NCBI GenBank assembly: GCA_964200075.2
Contig: CAXNAA020000570.1
Span: 1-20,091, forward strand
Source of the DNA: Sphacelaria rigidula
Lineage: Eukaryota > Phaeophyceae > Sphacelariales
Reading direction: 5' to 3'
DNA length: 20,091 nt
This document shows, piece after piece, positions 9,080 through 17,880 of this stretch. Under the pieces are notes generated by a model that was given only the letters and a program-made list of their open reading frames with translations, made no database searches and was not told where the DNA came from. Made by a program: the position numbers and the translations under genes. The first letter of the stretch is position 1. Every line of letters starts with the position of its first letter.

Positions 9080-10098
9080 GAGACACGGAGGTTCCTTCTT
9101 CTCGCGCGTAGATTCCTGTGTCTGTGTTGCAGTTGTGGGACTGGCTCTCGGAGCTGAGGCAAGCTGCTAAGGTAGTTGCAGGAGGTGTATCTTCGTGGAA
9201 GGGTGTACGTTGCTGGAGGGGAGTGGCCGAAACTCAAGTCGTGTAGGGTTTCATACATCGTTTATTATGCACACCAGTATCCTTACAGAAAACCAGGCCC
9301 AGTTGCTGAGAGGTTGGTGAGAAATGAACGAGGGTGGGGCGTGCCAAACTCTGCAAAGCCCACCCCAAAACACCACGAGAAGATGCTCCGCACCTGGTCG
9401 CCACATTTTAGCCGCTACGTCGACAGTTTCTCGGTGCGCTATTCGCCCCCAAAACGTCCCTAAACACCCAATCAGACACTTCTGGGTAAGAGAAAGGTCC
9501 TATATCCTTGACCCCCTCGCATCCACTTCAACACTGTCTGTGCAGCTCTCCTGCATCAACTGTCTGTGTCAAACTCTCCTGAAACGGTCAAAACCTACCC
9601 AATGCGGTACTGCGATCATACATACTTCACGAATACTCCGATACCGCCTCTTTTACCCACGATCACTGCTTATACCCACTATGTTCCAGTCTAGTTTCCC
9701 GACTGAGAACTGAGCTCAACACATTTGTACAAAACATTGGATTTTAGCCAAAGTTGCGCACGGACCTTGTAGATGTCAGTTTCTAGCGCTTATCTAGACG
9801 TTACAAAGCGTTTTTGCTGTTGACGTTGAGGAATACAAATCAATGAGATTGTCAGATTGGTCTACAGGTTCTGAATCGCTTCGTGTTTTTTTTTTTAATC
9901 AGTCCCTGCCCCCGTATTGGTGGCATGAATTCGTCGTCAAGCTTTGATCTCGCAAAGTCGTAGATGATGCTGTGCAAATATTTGTTTGATTGATTGAATG
10001 ATTGTTGCATTTTACCTGATCCTCAGGGATCCAGCCACGGTCACATGATAGATGTACACGAGACAAACCATAAGTGGTTGAGCAAAAATAATCGTCCT
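9080..10098. other. Gene-free region upstream of the gag start
   Basis: I see no gene. The retrotransposon's 5' LTR and primer-binding site should lie here on the minus strand, but comparison by eye with 1-1200 found no convincing direct repeat and I recognise no tRNA-complementary site. A short TTGATTGATTGAATGATTG simple repeat lies near 9986-10004. Open frames here are short and unremarkable. Confidence 0.5.
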
Positions 10099-10940
10099 GG
10101 GGGCGCTTTTCAACTAAGGGGATTATCCCCTTTTTCACACTCCCTTTTTGCCAGGGGATTGACCCCATCACGACCACTCCCGAGTCCTGTCGACAAGCAG
10201 TTTTGTACAGGTTGAACCCCAGATCTGCACGCGGGTTCAGAAATGCGGCGGATCCGGAAGTGGTCATTAGTCCAAGCAGGTTCAAGATCTGTGTAATGCT
10301 GCAGACAAGATACAACAAGGCAACACAACACGACACCTACACACCCAGCCCTGAAAAAATATGCACAGACACCCACCACTCACGCGCCTTTGTTTCACTG
10401 CAAGCCTTTGCAAATCTGCACACGGCAGTCTTTGTTTGACGGAAATCCGTTCTGTATTGGATAAATGGCGGCCGCGTGGGTGTCAATAACAACCAAGAAC
10501 GTGTCCTTGCTGACCGTTTTGTAAGCGTGTGCTGTGCGCGCGTCTCACACCAACCATCGTTTTACAATGAGTGTGCTCAACAGATTTTAGCAAGGTCACA
10601 CACAACGTGCACAGCTCATGATCAGCTACGGCTCGAGCAGTGTGTTTTTGGGTTGCGGGACCACCAAGTTCCTCAGGTTTAGCTCTGATTGTGTTGGGCT
10701 GTGTGGTGAGCTTTTGCATGTGCCCCTGTCAACGGAAAATGTATGTTCCTCTTCGAGGTGCACATAAATCCCCTTTCCAATAGGAGATTTCACGAAATGT
10801 TTTTGAACTTCATGAAATCCCCTCAACAAATGGGATTTCTGTGCACTTTGAGGCGATTTGTTTCGGAGGTGGTATCGCAGCGACCAATCAGCGGTCGTTT
10901 CTCGAAAAGGGGATTTTGAAAACGGGGATTACCCCCTTCG
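10099..10940. repeat. Cluster of GGGGATT palindromes, possible foldback element
   Basis: Three near-palindromes of the form GGGGATT-N-CCCC occur: 10118-10130, 10154-10166 and 10924-10936. The first extends to a perfect 17-bp inverted repeat (10116-10132). More GGGATTT/AATCCCC copies lie between, within the hairpin at 10751-10853. The two ends resemble each other in inverted orientation: TTTTCAA (10107-10113) then ATCCCCTTTT on the left, and AAAAGGGGAT then TTGAAAA (10905-10922) on the right. This could be a non-autonomous foldback or MITE-like element of about 840 bp. No gene is recognisable inside. Confidence 0.35.
10751..10853. repeat. 103-nt imperfect inverted repeat (hairpin)
   Basis: Arms 10751-10796 and 10809-10853 are inverted copies with a 12-nt loop (10797-10808). 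The outer 26 positions pair except for two mismatches, three of the pairs being G-T. A 5/4-nt internal loop follows, then about 15 positions with two mismatches. Both arms carry GTGCACA, AAATCCC and GATTTCA or their complements. It is part of the GGGGATT-rich block, so a foldback element is the simplest reading; an RNA hairpin is possible. Confidence 0.75.
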
Positions 10941-11690
10941 TTAAGAAGGGCCCTTATCTAGCCCAAAAATAAATCCGCCATCGATTGTGGGCCGGACCCG
11001 GGGGCCGCCGCTCCATCCACATATCCTACAACAGAATGTAGACAGAGCTACCGGTTAGATAGAATTACGGTGTTGGAAGTAAATCCTTCATGCACGCGTG
11101 TAGACGAAAGTGGACCAATCTTTCCACACCAGACCGCATGGAGATCAACAAAGTCGTAGTAAGATATGGTGATATCGAGAGGAACATTATCGCAGCTCCA
11201 ATCAGCATCGATATATTTCCTCGCGTGGCTTTTCCAGGTCGAGCGGTCCTTTTCTCGTTACCCACCACTTCGGGTAGATCGTTAATATATATCATTACTA
11301 TTTCTAGAATATATGGTACGCAGAGAAATGTTTCGTTTGTGTAGCAACCGCTCCCTCCCGTACAGAGAGACCCTACCCCCGTATCGTGTGTGTATGGGAG
11401 GCCGCGAAGTGTCTAGCCAGTATTTTCATGCGTGGCTGACCCCTTTTATGGCCGAGAGTTCCAGATAGTGTCCCTCAATCTGCATGCGGCGATCTCGGTG
11501 CTATCAACCCTGGTATCCATCCTATCAGAGACTGCGGCGTATTTCAAACAGGGTTAAACTACGGTGTAATGATCGCACATGCGTTACGGAGGAGATGGAG
11601 TCCTGCCGAGTTTTTTTCCTCGTTTTGGCGAGTATTTCTAAAGAGCGATGCATCTCTGCCTTTCGTGGTTGATATGCGACTCACGGGAAT
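10941..11690. other. No recognisable gene
   Basis: I find no supportable gene. A minus-strand frame at 11065-11295 starts with a string like a LINE reverse transcriptase motif but has no other support. A GTATGGGAGGC near 11392 matches the core of the 41-bp minisatellite over 11 bases and may be chance. Confidence 0.5.
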
Positions 11691-11698
11691 TAGGGGGA

Positions 11699-11851
11699 GG
11701 GGGGGGGGGGGGGGGGGGGGGATTGTTTTTTTGTTTTCGTGGTTGGTTTTCAGATCGACACCCCCCCCCGGCGGGGGGGGGGGGGGGGGGGGGGGGGGNN
11801 NNNNNNNNGGGTGTGTGGAGTGTTTTGGGGGGGGGGGGGGGGGGGGGGGGG
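11699..11851. repeat. Three poly(G) tracts around a 10-N assembly gap
   Basis: G runs lie at 11699-11721 (23 nt), 11773-11798 (26 nt) and 11827-11851 (25 nt). Nine C at 11761-11769 precede the second. Ten N (11799-11808) separate the second run from GGG and a short unique stretch. Frames across this read poly-glycine and are not genes. The tracts could form G-quadruplexes or mark poor read ends. Confidence 0.9.
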
Positions 11852-12441
11852 CGTTCGAGTGGTGGTTACCGAGCGCACGGTGTGCAGGGCGTGCGGTCTC
11901 CGAGGGTGGGCGGGTGATGTAAAATGTACGGGGACGGGGTGTTCAAACTGTAATGGTAGTACTATGATTGCATTGCGCGTGCTCTACGAGCTCCGCGAAG
12001 GCTTGTCACACCGGTACTCCAGCATCAACCTGTCTGAGAACCTTCCTGCGACCCCGGTCGCGCGACTTTGATTGGCTACAATACCCCATCTTGGCGTCGC
12101 GGGGAATATGGGTGTTGCTTGAACGTGTTGTTCTGGAAGGAGTATGTCGGATACTCAAGTCGGATTGAACATGAGTATTTTCGAAAATGCATGTTGGGGA
12201 GACGGCATCACCACGCCTCGACATGTCTCGACATGAGTGAAGTGTAGAGATGCTGTTGTCCCCGCACTACTGTGCATGAGTAAGTAGAACAATATTTATC
12301 CAGATAAACGTCACAACATGTGTACCGCAACAGGGTGTTCGCCTCGCACCAGAAGTCATAGTTGTGTTTTATAAGCTGTATGTCTGCAGAGGTCGCAGTT
12401 GTATTTCGAGCATAACTGACCGCGGGGGCGGAGGTGCTGAC

Positions 12442-12749
12442 TATTCCCAACTGTTCGCCCTTGCATCGACTGCTGCATGTTGGCTCTTCTCCGCGGCATC
12501 GAAGACCACTACGTTCGCACGCAGATTGAGAAAGTATACGGTGCTTTCGAAGCATCAGCAGATAATCCGTGCGATTTCACGAGCCACGGGCACGGATATT
12601 ATCTTTGTACAATTGGTGGTTGCGCAAAAGTGGCGATGGACAGCATTTACGCGGCGCAGCCCAAGGTTTCTCGGGTAGAGAGGTACGTCGACGGTGTTCA
12701 AGTCGCGTCTCCGCTTCGTACTCGGGGCTCTCCCGACCTTCCCCCATAG
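12442..12749 (+). pseudogene. Possible coding remnant, unknown protein
   Basis: Not recognised. This plus-strand frame opens after a TGA and ends at a stop at 12749. From its first ATG (12477) it reads MLALLRGIEDHYVRTQIEK and goes on to DNPCDF, GYYLCTIGGCAKVAMDSIY and VERYVDGVQV. In the first 77 codons from that ATG, 33 begin with G, a bias typical of real coding DNA and above what base composition predicts. Several Cys (CIDCC, C-T-I-G-G-C) hint at metal or disulfide use, but no family is recognisable. There is no intact gene: both neighbours are closed by stops. It may be an exon, a decayed gene or chance. Confidence 0.25.
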
Positions 12750-12845
12750 CCGCGTATCGAATCTGATTTTCCAGGGAAAACCAGGGAAAATAGCGGCATG
12801 AGGCTCTCCTGACGACGGAGAGTGCGAGGAGATTGTCGGCGCACT

Positions 12846-12862
12846 GGGGGGGGGGGGGGGGG
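12846..12862. repeat. 17-nt poly(G) tract
   Basis: An uninterrupted run of 17 G between the two possible coding remnants. If its length is miscounted, reading frames across it are meaningless. Confidence 0.9.
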
Positions 12863-12945
12863 ATCGCTGGCCTACCAGCGGAGTCCTTCGCCGATCTCAG
12901 GAGCATCTACACGCTATGCTTCCCCGGCGGCAACGGCATCAGTAG

Positions 12946-13272
12946 GTCAGGCTATTGAACAACTATCGCCATTATCGAACTTATGGGGTACATGTCGCGT
13001 CAACCCTGCGGTACCCAACCGTCCGCGAGACGGATCCAACGCGCATATATGGGAGGCTTACAGAAGTAGTTGAGCCATGCTACGATAGGGAGGGGAATGT
13101 TTGATCCTACAAAAAGGGCTCATGGGTGTGTCAGACGATCCACCACACTCGCGGTGCGCTTGTATTTGGGCAAAAACGGGTTCCAGCAATCGTTGCTGCT
13201 TTCAACGACGATTGGACGTGGAACCTCGTGGAAGAAAATGGCCCAGAATACTCCCCCCCCCCTGTATCGTAG
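12946..13272 (+). pseudogene. Possible coding remnant with one internal stop
   Basis: Not recognised. One plus-strand frame runs 109 codons from after a TAG (12943-12945) to TAG at 13270-13272, broken only by TGA at 13102-13104. It includes RIYGRLTEVVEPCYDREGNV before the stop and RVPAIVAAFNDDWTWNLVEE after it. The composition looks protein-like and many codons start with G. Against this, its second half lies inside the inverted-end repeat at 13078-13274, and the frame crosses that repeat's left end without a break. So either the repeat carries coding sequence or the frame is fortuitous. Confidence 0.2.
13047..13067 (+). repeat. Solo unit related to the 41-bp minisatellite
   Basis: TATGGGAGGCTTACAGAAGT here is nearly identical to the core of the units at 15552 (TATGGGAGGCTTAAAAAACT) and 16281 (TATGGGAGGCTCAAAGAAGT). 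It stands alone, about 2.4 kb before the first array and just before the inverted-end repeat. Confidence 0.5.
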
Positions 13273-13274
13273 CA
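13078..13274. mobile_element. 197-bp repeat with inverted ends, copy A (MITE-like)
   Basis: A perfect 10-bp inverted repeat, TGCTACGATA at 13078-13087 and TATCGTAGCA at 13265-13274, bounds this segment. Each end continues into a G-rich run on its own inward strand (GGGAGGGG on the left, ten G on the complement at 13253-13262). The right half (13178-13273) is also present in the opposite orientation at 20000-20091, sharing CTACGATA, the G run, TGGGCCATTT and CAGCAACGATTG. Repetition plus inverted ends suggests a short non-autonomous DNA transposon. I could not define a target-site duplication, and the left half has no second copy in the window. Confidence 0.5.
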
Positions 13275-13811
13275 CTACTCCGTTGCGTAAACGGTTTCGA
13301 CGGGGGATTGCGACTATTCGTGTTGCCAAAATTGTAGCGCGATGATATGAACATATCTCGAATATGCTTCATCTGAACCCCATGCTCGACGTTAAGTAGT
13401 TATCTCGGCAAGGCAGTCCTCGACAAATGCTTGGACGACCTTTGGGGTCGTCGGATGCGAGGAGTGTCAAAACCTGCGCGCAGTTGTTCATTGGGAGGCG
13501 ATCGCGGTCGTCGGCAGGAGTCGAGAGCCTCTTTTACTGCGGGCGGCGTGATGTACGCGCACGTCTTTCAGAAAATGGCGGAGAGCCCAGCGGATGTGTT
13601 GGGTATTTCGTGGCACCTCCTGGTGAGCTATAGTGCTGTATCTCGGAAGACGATAGGTGTAACTTGGCCGCAAAATATCGATCATGGCACCTGCTACAAG
13701 AAGCGACTCGGGGGTTGATACTCACATCACAATCGAGTACGTACACTGCCCTTTTGTTTCTTTCTCTGTGCTCCCATGTCCTCCACATTCCATGCGTCTC
13801 CTCCGCCCCTC
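13275..13811. other. No recognisable gene
   Basis: Several short plus-strand frames are open, for example one with CEECQNLRAVVHWEAIAVVG and one with GVMYAHVFQKMAESPADVLG, but none has a family match I recognise and they overlap in different frames. They may belong to the same decayed locus as the two upstream candidates. I cannot support a gene. Confidence 0.4.
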
Positions 13812-14035
13812 CCCGTCTCGTGAGTGTTTTTTAGTCTCCCGTCTCGCGCGTGTTTCATGTTTCCTCCTCTGGTGGGTATTTTTATAGCCCCCCGTGTCGC
13901 GACTATTTTTGCGATCCCTCCACCCGTGAGTATTTTTACAGTCCCCCGTCTCGATAGTAATTTTGTAGTCCCCCTGTCTCGTGTGAGTATTTTCACGTCA
14001 TTTACTGTCCCCCCTACCGGCAGTATTTCAGAGTG
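13812..14035. repeat. 26-27 bp minisatellite, about 8 diverged copies
   Basis: Units begin with a C-run plus GTCTCG (CCCGTCTCGTGAGTATTTTT is typical) and start near 13812, 13838, 13864, 13890, 13917, 13944, 13970 and 14009; the seventh unit is longer (about 39 bp). Because later units are 27 bp, both strands read as 9-residue repeats. The plus strand gives segments such as PRVATIFAI and PPPVSIFTV, and the minus strand gives VKILTGGG and AKIVATRG. I take this as non-coding, because the same openness occurs on both strands. Confidence 0.85.
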
Positions 14036-15447
14036 TTCATGGGGGAGCGACGTATGCTGTTTCTCACACCTTCAGAAATCTGACAATTTTCCCATCCATG
14101 TTTACCTTGCCACGATGCATTTTTGTTTTACCTTTCGTGGCGGAGGTGTCACCCTGCCTTCTGATCACGATTATACCGTGCATAATACCAGCCGATTGCA
14201 GACAAGCTACGACCCGGTCCGCTGGAGCGTAGCGGCGCCCTGCCCTGTGGTACGGACGGTGTTGTGCCTATGGCAGCGGTGTGGCACTTCTTCAATGCTG
14301 TGGGTAACTTTACGGACCACAGCGGGGGTCACGGGGAGCATTTCCTTTTCCTTCACTAAGCGTCGAGAAAGTCCGTGCGGCCTATGATCACGCGGAGCCC
14401 TATCATCGCGTCCAATCGCATGTCGACTCTTGCACCCTACTACTGTTGCGCGCTGCTGCTGCTGGTGGGGGCGTGAGAGTGGGGCTCAAGACGTGTTTGC
14501 CGAGGCACATTTTCGCGCTTGCCCAGACATACTTCCATGATCTCCGTCGGCAAGGATGCTACGCTATGACTCTCTTAGAGGTTATAACAGTATACGCGGC
14601 TTTGGTTCACAAAGCTGGCGGTGCAAAGGTGGGCGATGAGGGCGAATGCCTGGGTCGGAAAGGGAGGGGGGAGAGCAGATGCCTCCGGATCGCGCGGTTC
14701 GCGAGGTATGGCATGCAGGTGAACTCGTGATCTTGCATGCCGAGTTGATATGACCATTGGTGTGCGGGGGGGGAAGGATGGAAGGCAAATACCTGTGTTG
14801 GAAGTATGGAAACTAGTGTGCGTAGTACGAGGAGGTGCTATCGCCCAATCGAGTTGTGCAGAGTACGGGGGGATGCATTAATCCCGATTATCCCGTGAAA
14901 AGTTTCACAGACACGACTTTTATATGTTCACCCCTTCATTGTGCTGAAGCCGAAAAGGATGTTTTCGGGGACCAATAACAGTCGATAACCCCTCGTGTCG
15001 ATTTCCGTACTTGGGTGCTGAGTTTTTTTTGGAGTTATCTCGCATACCTTTCTTCATTAGCACTCCAAATTGTTAGAGTCTGTAGGTATTGAGAAAAGAA
15101 GCAGGTCGTTCTCGAGATATATATGTCCCCAACTTTGTGGTGTCGGGGTGGTACGGAGTAAGGACCTCGTTTATTCGGGGGTGTTGATGATCGTCAGGCG
15201 TCAAACACATTTATGCAGCTTTAAATCAGTCAATATATGAAAATAAAGATAAACAAATTGGGTTAGTTCTCGAGAACGACGGGATCGGTTTAATTGAGCA
15301 ATAATACCGAAGTGCAGCCGGGAACCCCCCGAGGACCAGTTACCCGTAGGTCGTTCAGTAGTGGCTGCAGAAATTATTTTCTCTGTAGATTGTGGAGTGG
15401 GTACCAGCATCTCTTGATCCCCAACACTTTGAGATCAAAGTTCGGTA
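14036..15447. other. No recognisable gene
   Basis: The plus-strand frame that crosses the minisatellite continues to 14387 without any known motif. A 94-codon plus frame at 14446-14730 is protein-like in places (HIFALAQTYFHDLRRQGCYA) but unrecognised. A perfect small palindrome GTGAAAAGTTTCAC lies near 14896-14909. Nothing else is supportable. Confidence 0.45.
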
Positions 15448-15870
15448 GGGTACGGGTATAATCGGTAGAGAATGGGCTTCCGTGCAGAAGTTACAGAACT
15501 ATCGAGTACCGGCATGGGTATCTTACAGAAGCTACAAAACCTATCGGGCAGGGTATGGGAGGCTTAAAAAACTCACAAAACCTTTCGGATAGGGTACGGA
15601 GGTTGCACAGAAAAACGAACCCACAGCCGTATTAAAAGGTATACCCGCGCTCAAATTAAGGATGAAAATTTTGTTCAGAATATACAGCACTGTCAGGTAA
15701 AGGTATGGGAGACTTACCGAACTCACAGAACTGTCGGGCGCGGGTATAAAGAGCTTACAGAACTCACAGAGCCACCGTGTAGGGGTATGAAAGTCTTCCG
15801 GCAGATGCAGAACTCTCAGGTCCCGGTATGAAAGTCTTCCAGAAGTCACAGACCTGTCAGGTACGGGCAA
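15448..15870 (+). repeat. 41-bp minisatellite, array 1
   Basis: Units share the core GGTATGAAAGTCTTACAGAA, then a CACAGAACTGTCAGGT-type end, with a 41-bp period seen clearly at 15701, 15742, 15782 and 15823. Earlier diverged units start near 15512, 15552 and 15593. A non-repeat insert at about 15630-15690 contains GGTATACCCGCGCTC. The array ends in GTACGGGCAATACCCG. Minus-strand frames here only echo the repeat (LSLPYPYP-like). Confidence 0.88.
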
Positions 15871-16280
15871 TACCCGAAGAAGTGCCCGCGGTATACGCAA
15901 ATCGAAGCCTACAAAACACAGCCTTGGACACGACCACGATCAAAGTCAGTGACCTGCACCTTGCTACTTCATTCACCTGGGGGCGCAGATGAACCCCCCC
16001 ACTCAAGACTGGGAGTGATCCATCCTGACAGTCTGCATTGTTGCTCATGTTCCGTCGCTCGGTATCCCGTAACCCGCCAGTGTACGTAATTCACAAAGTT
16101 GATTTTTTTTGTGTGTGTGGTGTTGAGTGAACGAGGGTGGTTTGATGGGGGGTTGAGGGCGCACATTTAGGTCATCAGATTGTGTCGGGATTGACCACCA
16201 AATCCATACCTCCCAACGGCATATACCCGTGCGCGTAGTTGCATCGAGTATACCTAGATGGGTATACCCTAACCCCGGGT
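15871..16280. other. Spacer between the two 41-bp arrays
   Basis: About 410 bp without a gene. It has a T8 run with GTGTGTGTGG near 16100-16120 and, close to array 2, GGCATATACCCGTGCG, related to the GGTATACCC motifs in both arrays. Confidence 0.6.
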
Positions 16281-16545
16281 AGGGGTATGGGAGGCTCAAA
16301 GAAGTCACACAATTGTCCGGTACCGGTATGAAAGTCTTTCAGACGTTACAGAAATTGTTGGGTGGCGTATGCAGGTTGCAAAAAACAACGTGTTTTTTCT
16401 CAAGGGTATACCCGTGCCCTCGGCGAGGGTGCGGAGGCCTACAGAACTCATAGAACTATCAGGCAGGTGTGTGAAAGCCTTACAAATGTTACAGAACAGT
16501 CATATACCGGTATTAAAGTCTTACAGAAGTCACAGAACGTTCAGG
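16281..16545 (+). repeat. 41-bp minisatellite, array 2
   Basis: The same repeat family as array 1, with units near 16281, 16323, 16364, 16425, 16466 and 16507. As in array 1, a unit containing GCAGGTTGCA or GGAGGTTGCA is followed by an A-rich segment and then GGTATACCCGTGCCCTC (16404 region), after which regular units resume and the array ends in GTACGGATAATACCG. The shared internal order points to duplication of a larger block rather than two independent expansions. Confidence 0.85.
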
Positions 16546-17780
16546 TACGGATAATACCGCACCCTATAGGACAGCCGCGAAACTTTCCCTGTGATAAGCG
16601 GGGATAGACGACAAACCCTTGAAAATGGCCAACTACTGCATTCTGAAAGTATTGCAAAAATCACTCCACTCTACCGTGCGCTACTATACACCCAGGAGCG
16701 GGGCTGAAAAATTTCCATGTGTAGATGAAGGACAGAAATTGTGAGCTGAACGGTGTAGAGGTTCGTCCGGTGAAATGACGGAGTGGTGCTGCGGTAGGTA
16801 GGGGGTACACATCTTGTTTTCTGACTTTCGAATTGCTAGGAGCCCTCTACGTTATCCAAATAATGACTCATGTATCATGTCAGGGCGCGCCACGATTAGC
16901 ATTCCACTGGGCTAGAGATGTCCCAAATAAATATAAAAATGGGATTGTCCTGACCCATTTACTAGTGTAGCTCTCAAGTATAGGGGCCCCTGGATGAGAA
17001 AGACTAGGGCCCAAAATGCAACTCCTGCTGCCGTCACATTACTCAACGGCTCACACCCGCAGATCTCATCCCAGTGTAGGAAAATCTTGATAAATAATGT
17101 GGCCCCCACTTAGGTGCCATCGATGACGTAGGATATCACCCCCTTGAACCGTTCATTCTATCGTTCGTTGAGGTAAAATAGCATGCCCTTGAATGATCTC
17201 TTCCGCGACATTCATCACCACAAAAGTCGGAAAATAGCAAGACAAAGGGGCTCCCTCCTCCCCACTCTCTTACTCGCCCAAATACCCGAAACTGCCTCAC
17301 AACTCCTGTCTCTTATCTCCTCCTGCCGTGCTGACAGGAGCTACAAAGTATCCCAGCTTTCCCTCCCCTCCAAATGGCTGAGTTTACGCGTGCAGTTGCA
17401 ATTCGCCATCGGCATCGATCAGCATCAGCAAACAATAGGTCGGTCAAGGCCTGTGCTTGTGGTAAGGTAACTTGTCGAGAGATGACAGCTTCCACGGAAC
17501 AGATAACAAGACATACCGTGGACGGGACATACCACTACCCCCAGTTTCATCTCTCCATGAACTTGATGACTGTTTAAAATCACTCAAAACCGTCAACCGT
17601 TCGAGCGCACGCGAATGAGGACCTATCTGGCAGTCGTTTTTCACAGGAAACCGATACCCAGTCGATAGGTTGAACACTCCTGTGCAGTCAAAGGTGAAGA
17701 GAATATCGGATCTGGTGTGATGTGGTGGTTGCCATCTCACACGCGGTGCAGGAGGAGTGGGAAACACCGGTTTCGTCAAC
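16546..17780. other. No recognisable gene
   Basis: No supportable gene. A minus-strand frame at 16912-17109 is hydrophobic (AAGVAFWALVFLIQGPLYL), could encode one membrane segment, and has no recognised family. An 8-bp inverted repeat CTCCTGTC/GACAGGAG flanks about 22 nt near 17303-17340. Confidence 0.45.
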
Positions 17781-17880
17781 CAATGCGCGCCCCGTTGGTG
17801 TAATTGTCCGACTGTCACCATCAGGGTGACGAGAACGAGGGTTCGATTCCCGATGCGTTGGGTTTTTTCTTCGTGCTCTC
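17781..17880 (+). mobile_element. tRNA-derived SINE-like copy B with cloverleaf potential
   Basis: A box TGGTGTAATTG (17796-17806) and a perfect B box GGTTCGATTCC (17840-17850) are 33 nt apart, as in tRNA genes. The sequence also folds as a tRNA would. An acceptor-like 7-bp stem pairs CAATGCG (17781-17787) with TGCGTTG (17854-17860). A D stem pairs GTTG with CGAC (17794-17797 and 17809-17812). An anticodon stem pairs GTCAC with GTGAC around a 7-nt loop (17814-17830), and the T loop is TTCGATT. Departures from a working tRNA are six bases instead of two before the D stem, only three T-stem pairs, and A rather than T before the anticodon position (TCA). A T-rich GGTTTTTTCT (17861-17870) follows, as in copy A. 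I read it as a SINE head, not a functional tRNA. Confidence 0.65.

Noticed and set aside
11065-11295. Minus-strand MIYINDLPEVV, like the YINDLP motif of LINE reverse transcriptases
   Set aside because: Only about ten residues fit. The expected upstream PQGSxLGP and downstream ADD motifs are absent in all three frames I read.
11569-12071. Plus-strand frames with poly-glycine leading into a CRACG...CTGTGCSNC segment
   Set aside because: The frame depends on the exact length of three G-tracts and ten N. The Cys pairs look like a zinc site, but there is no family match and the frame cannot be trusted.
15448-16545. Regularly spaced repeats considered as a CRISPR array
   Set aside because: The units are contiguous 41-bp tandem copies without unique spacers, they are diverged, and no cas-like gene is present.
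17306-17316. CTGTCTCTTAT, matching the first 11 bases of the Tn5 mosaic end used in library preparation
   Set aside because: The match stops at 11 bases and flanking sequence differs, so adapter carry-over is unlikely. Chance is sufficient.
17781-17860. Functional tRNA gene with TCA anticodon (suppressor or selenocysteine type)
   Set aside because: Six bases replace the usual two before the D stem, the T stem has only three pairs, and position 33 is A rather than T. A SINE head fits better.
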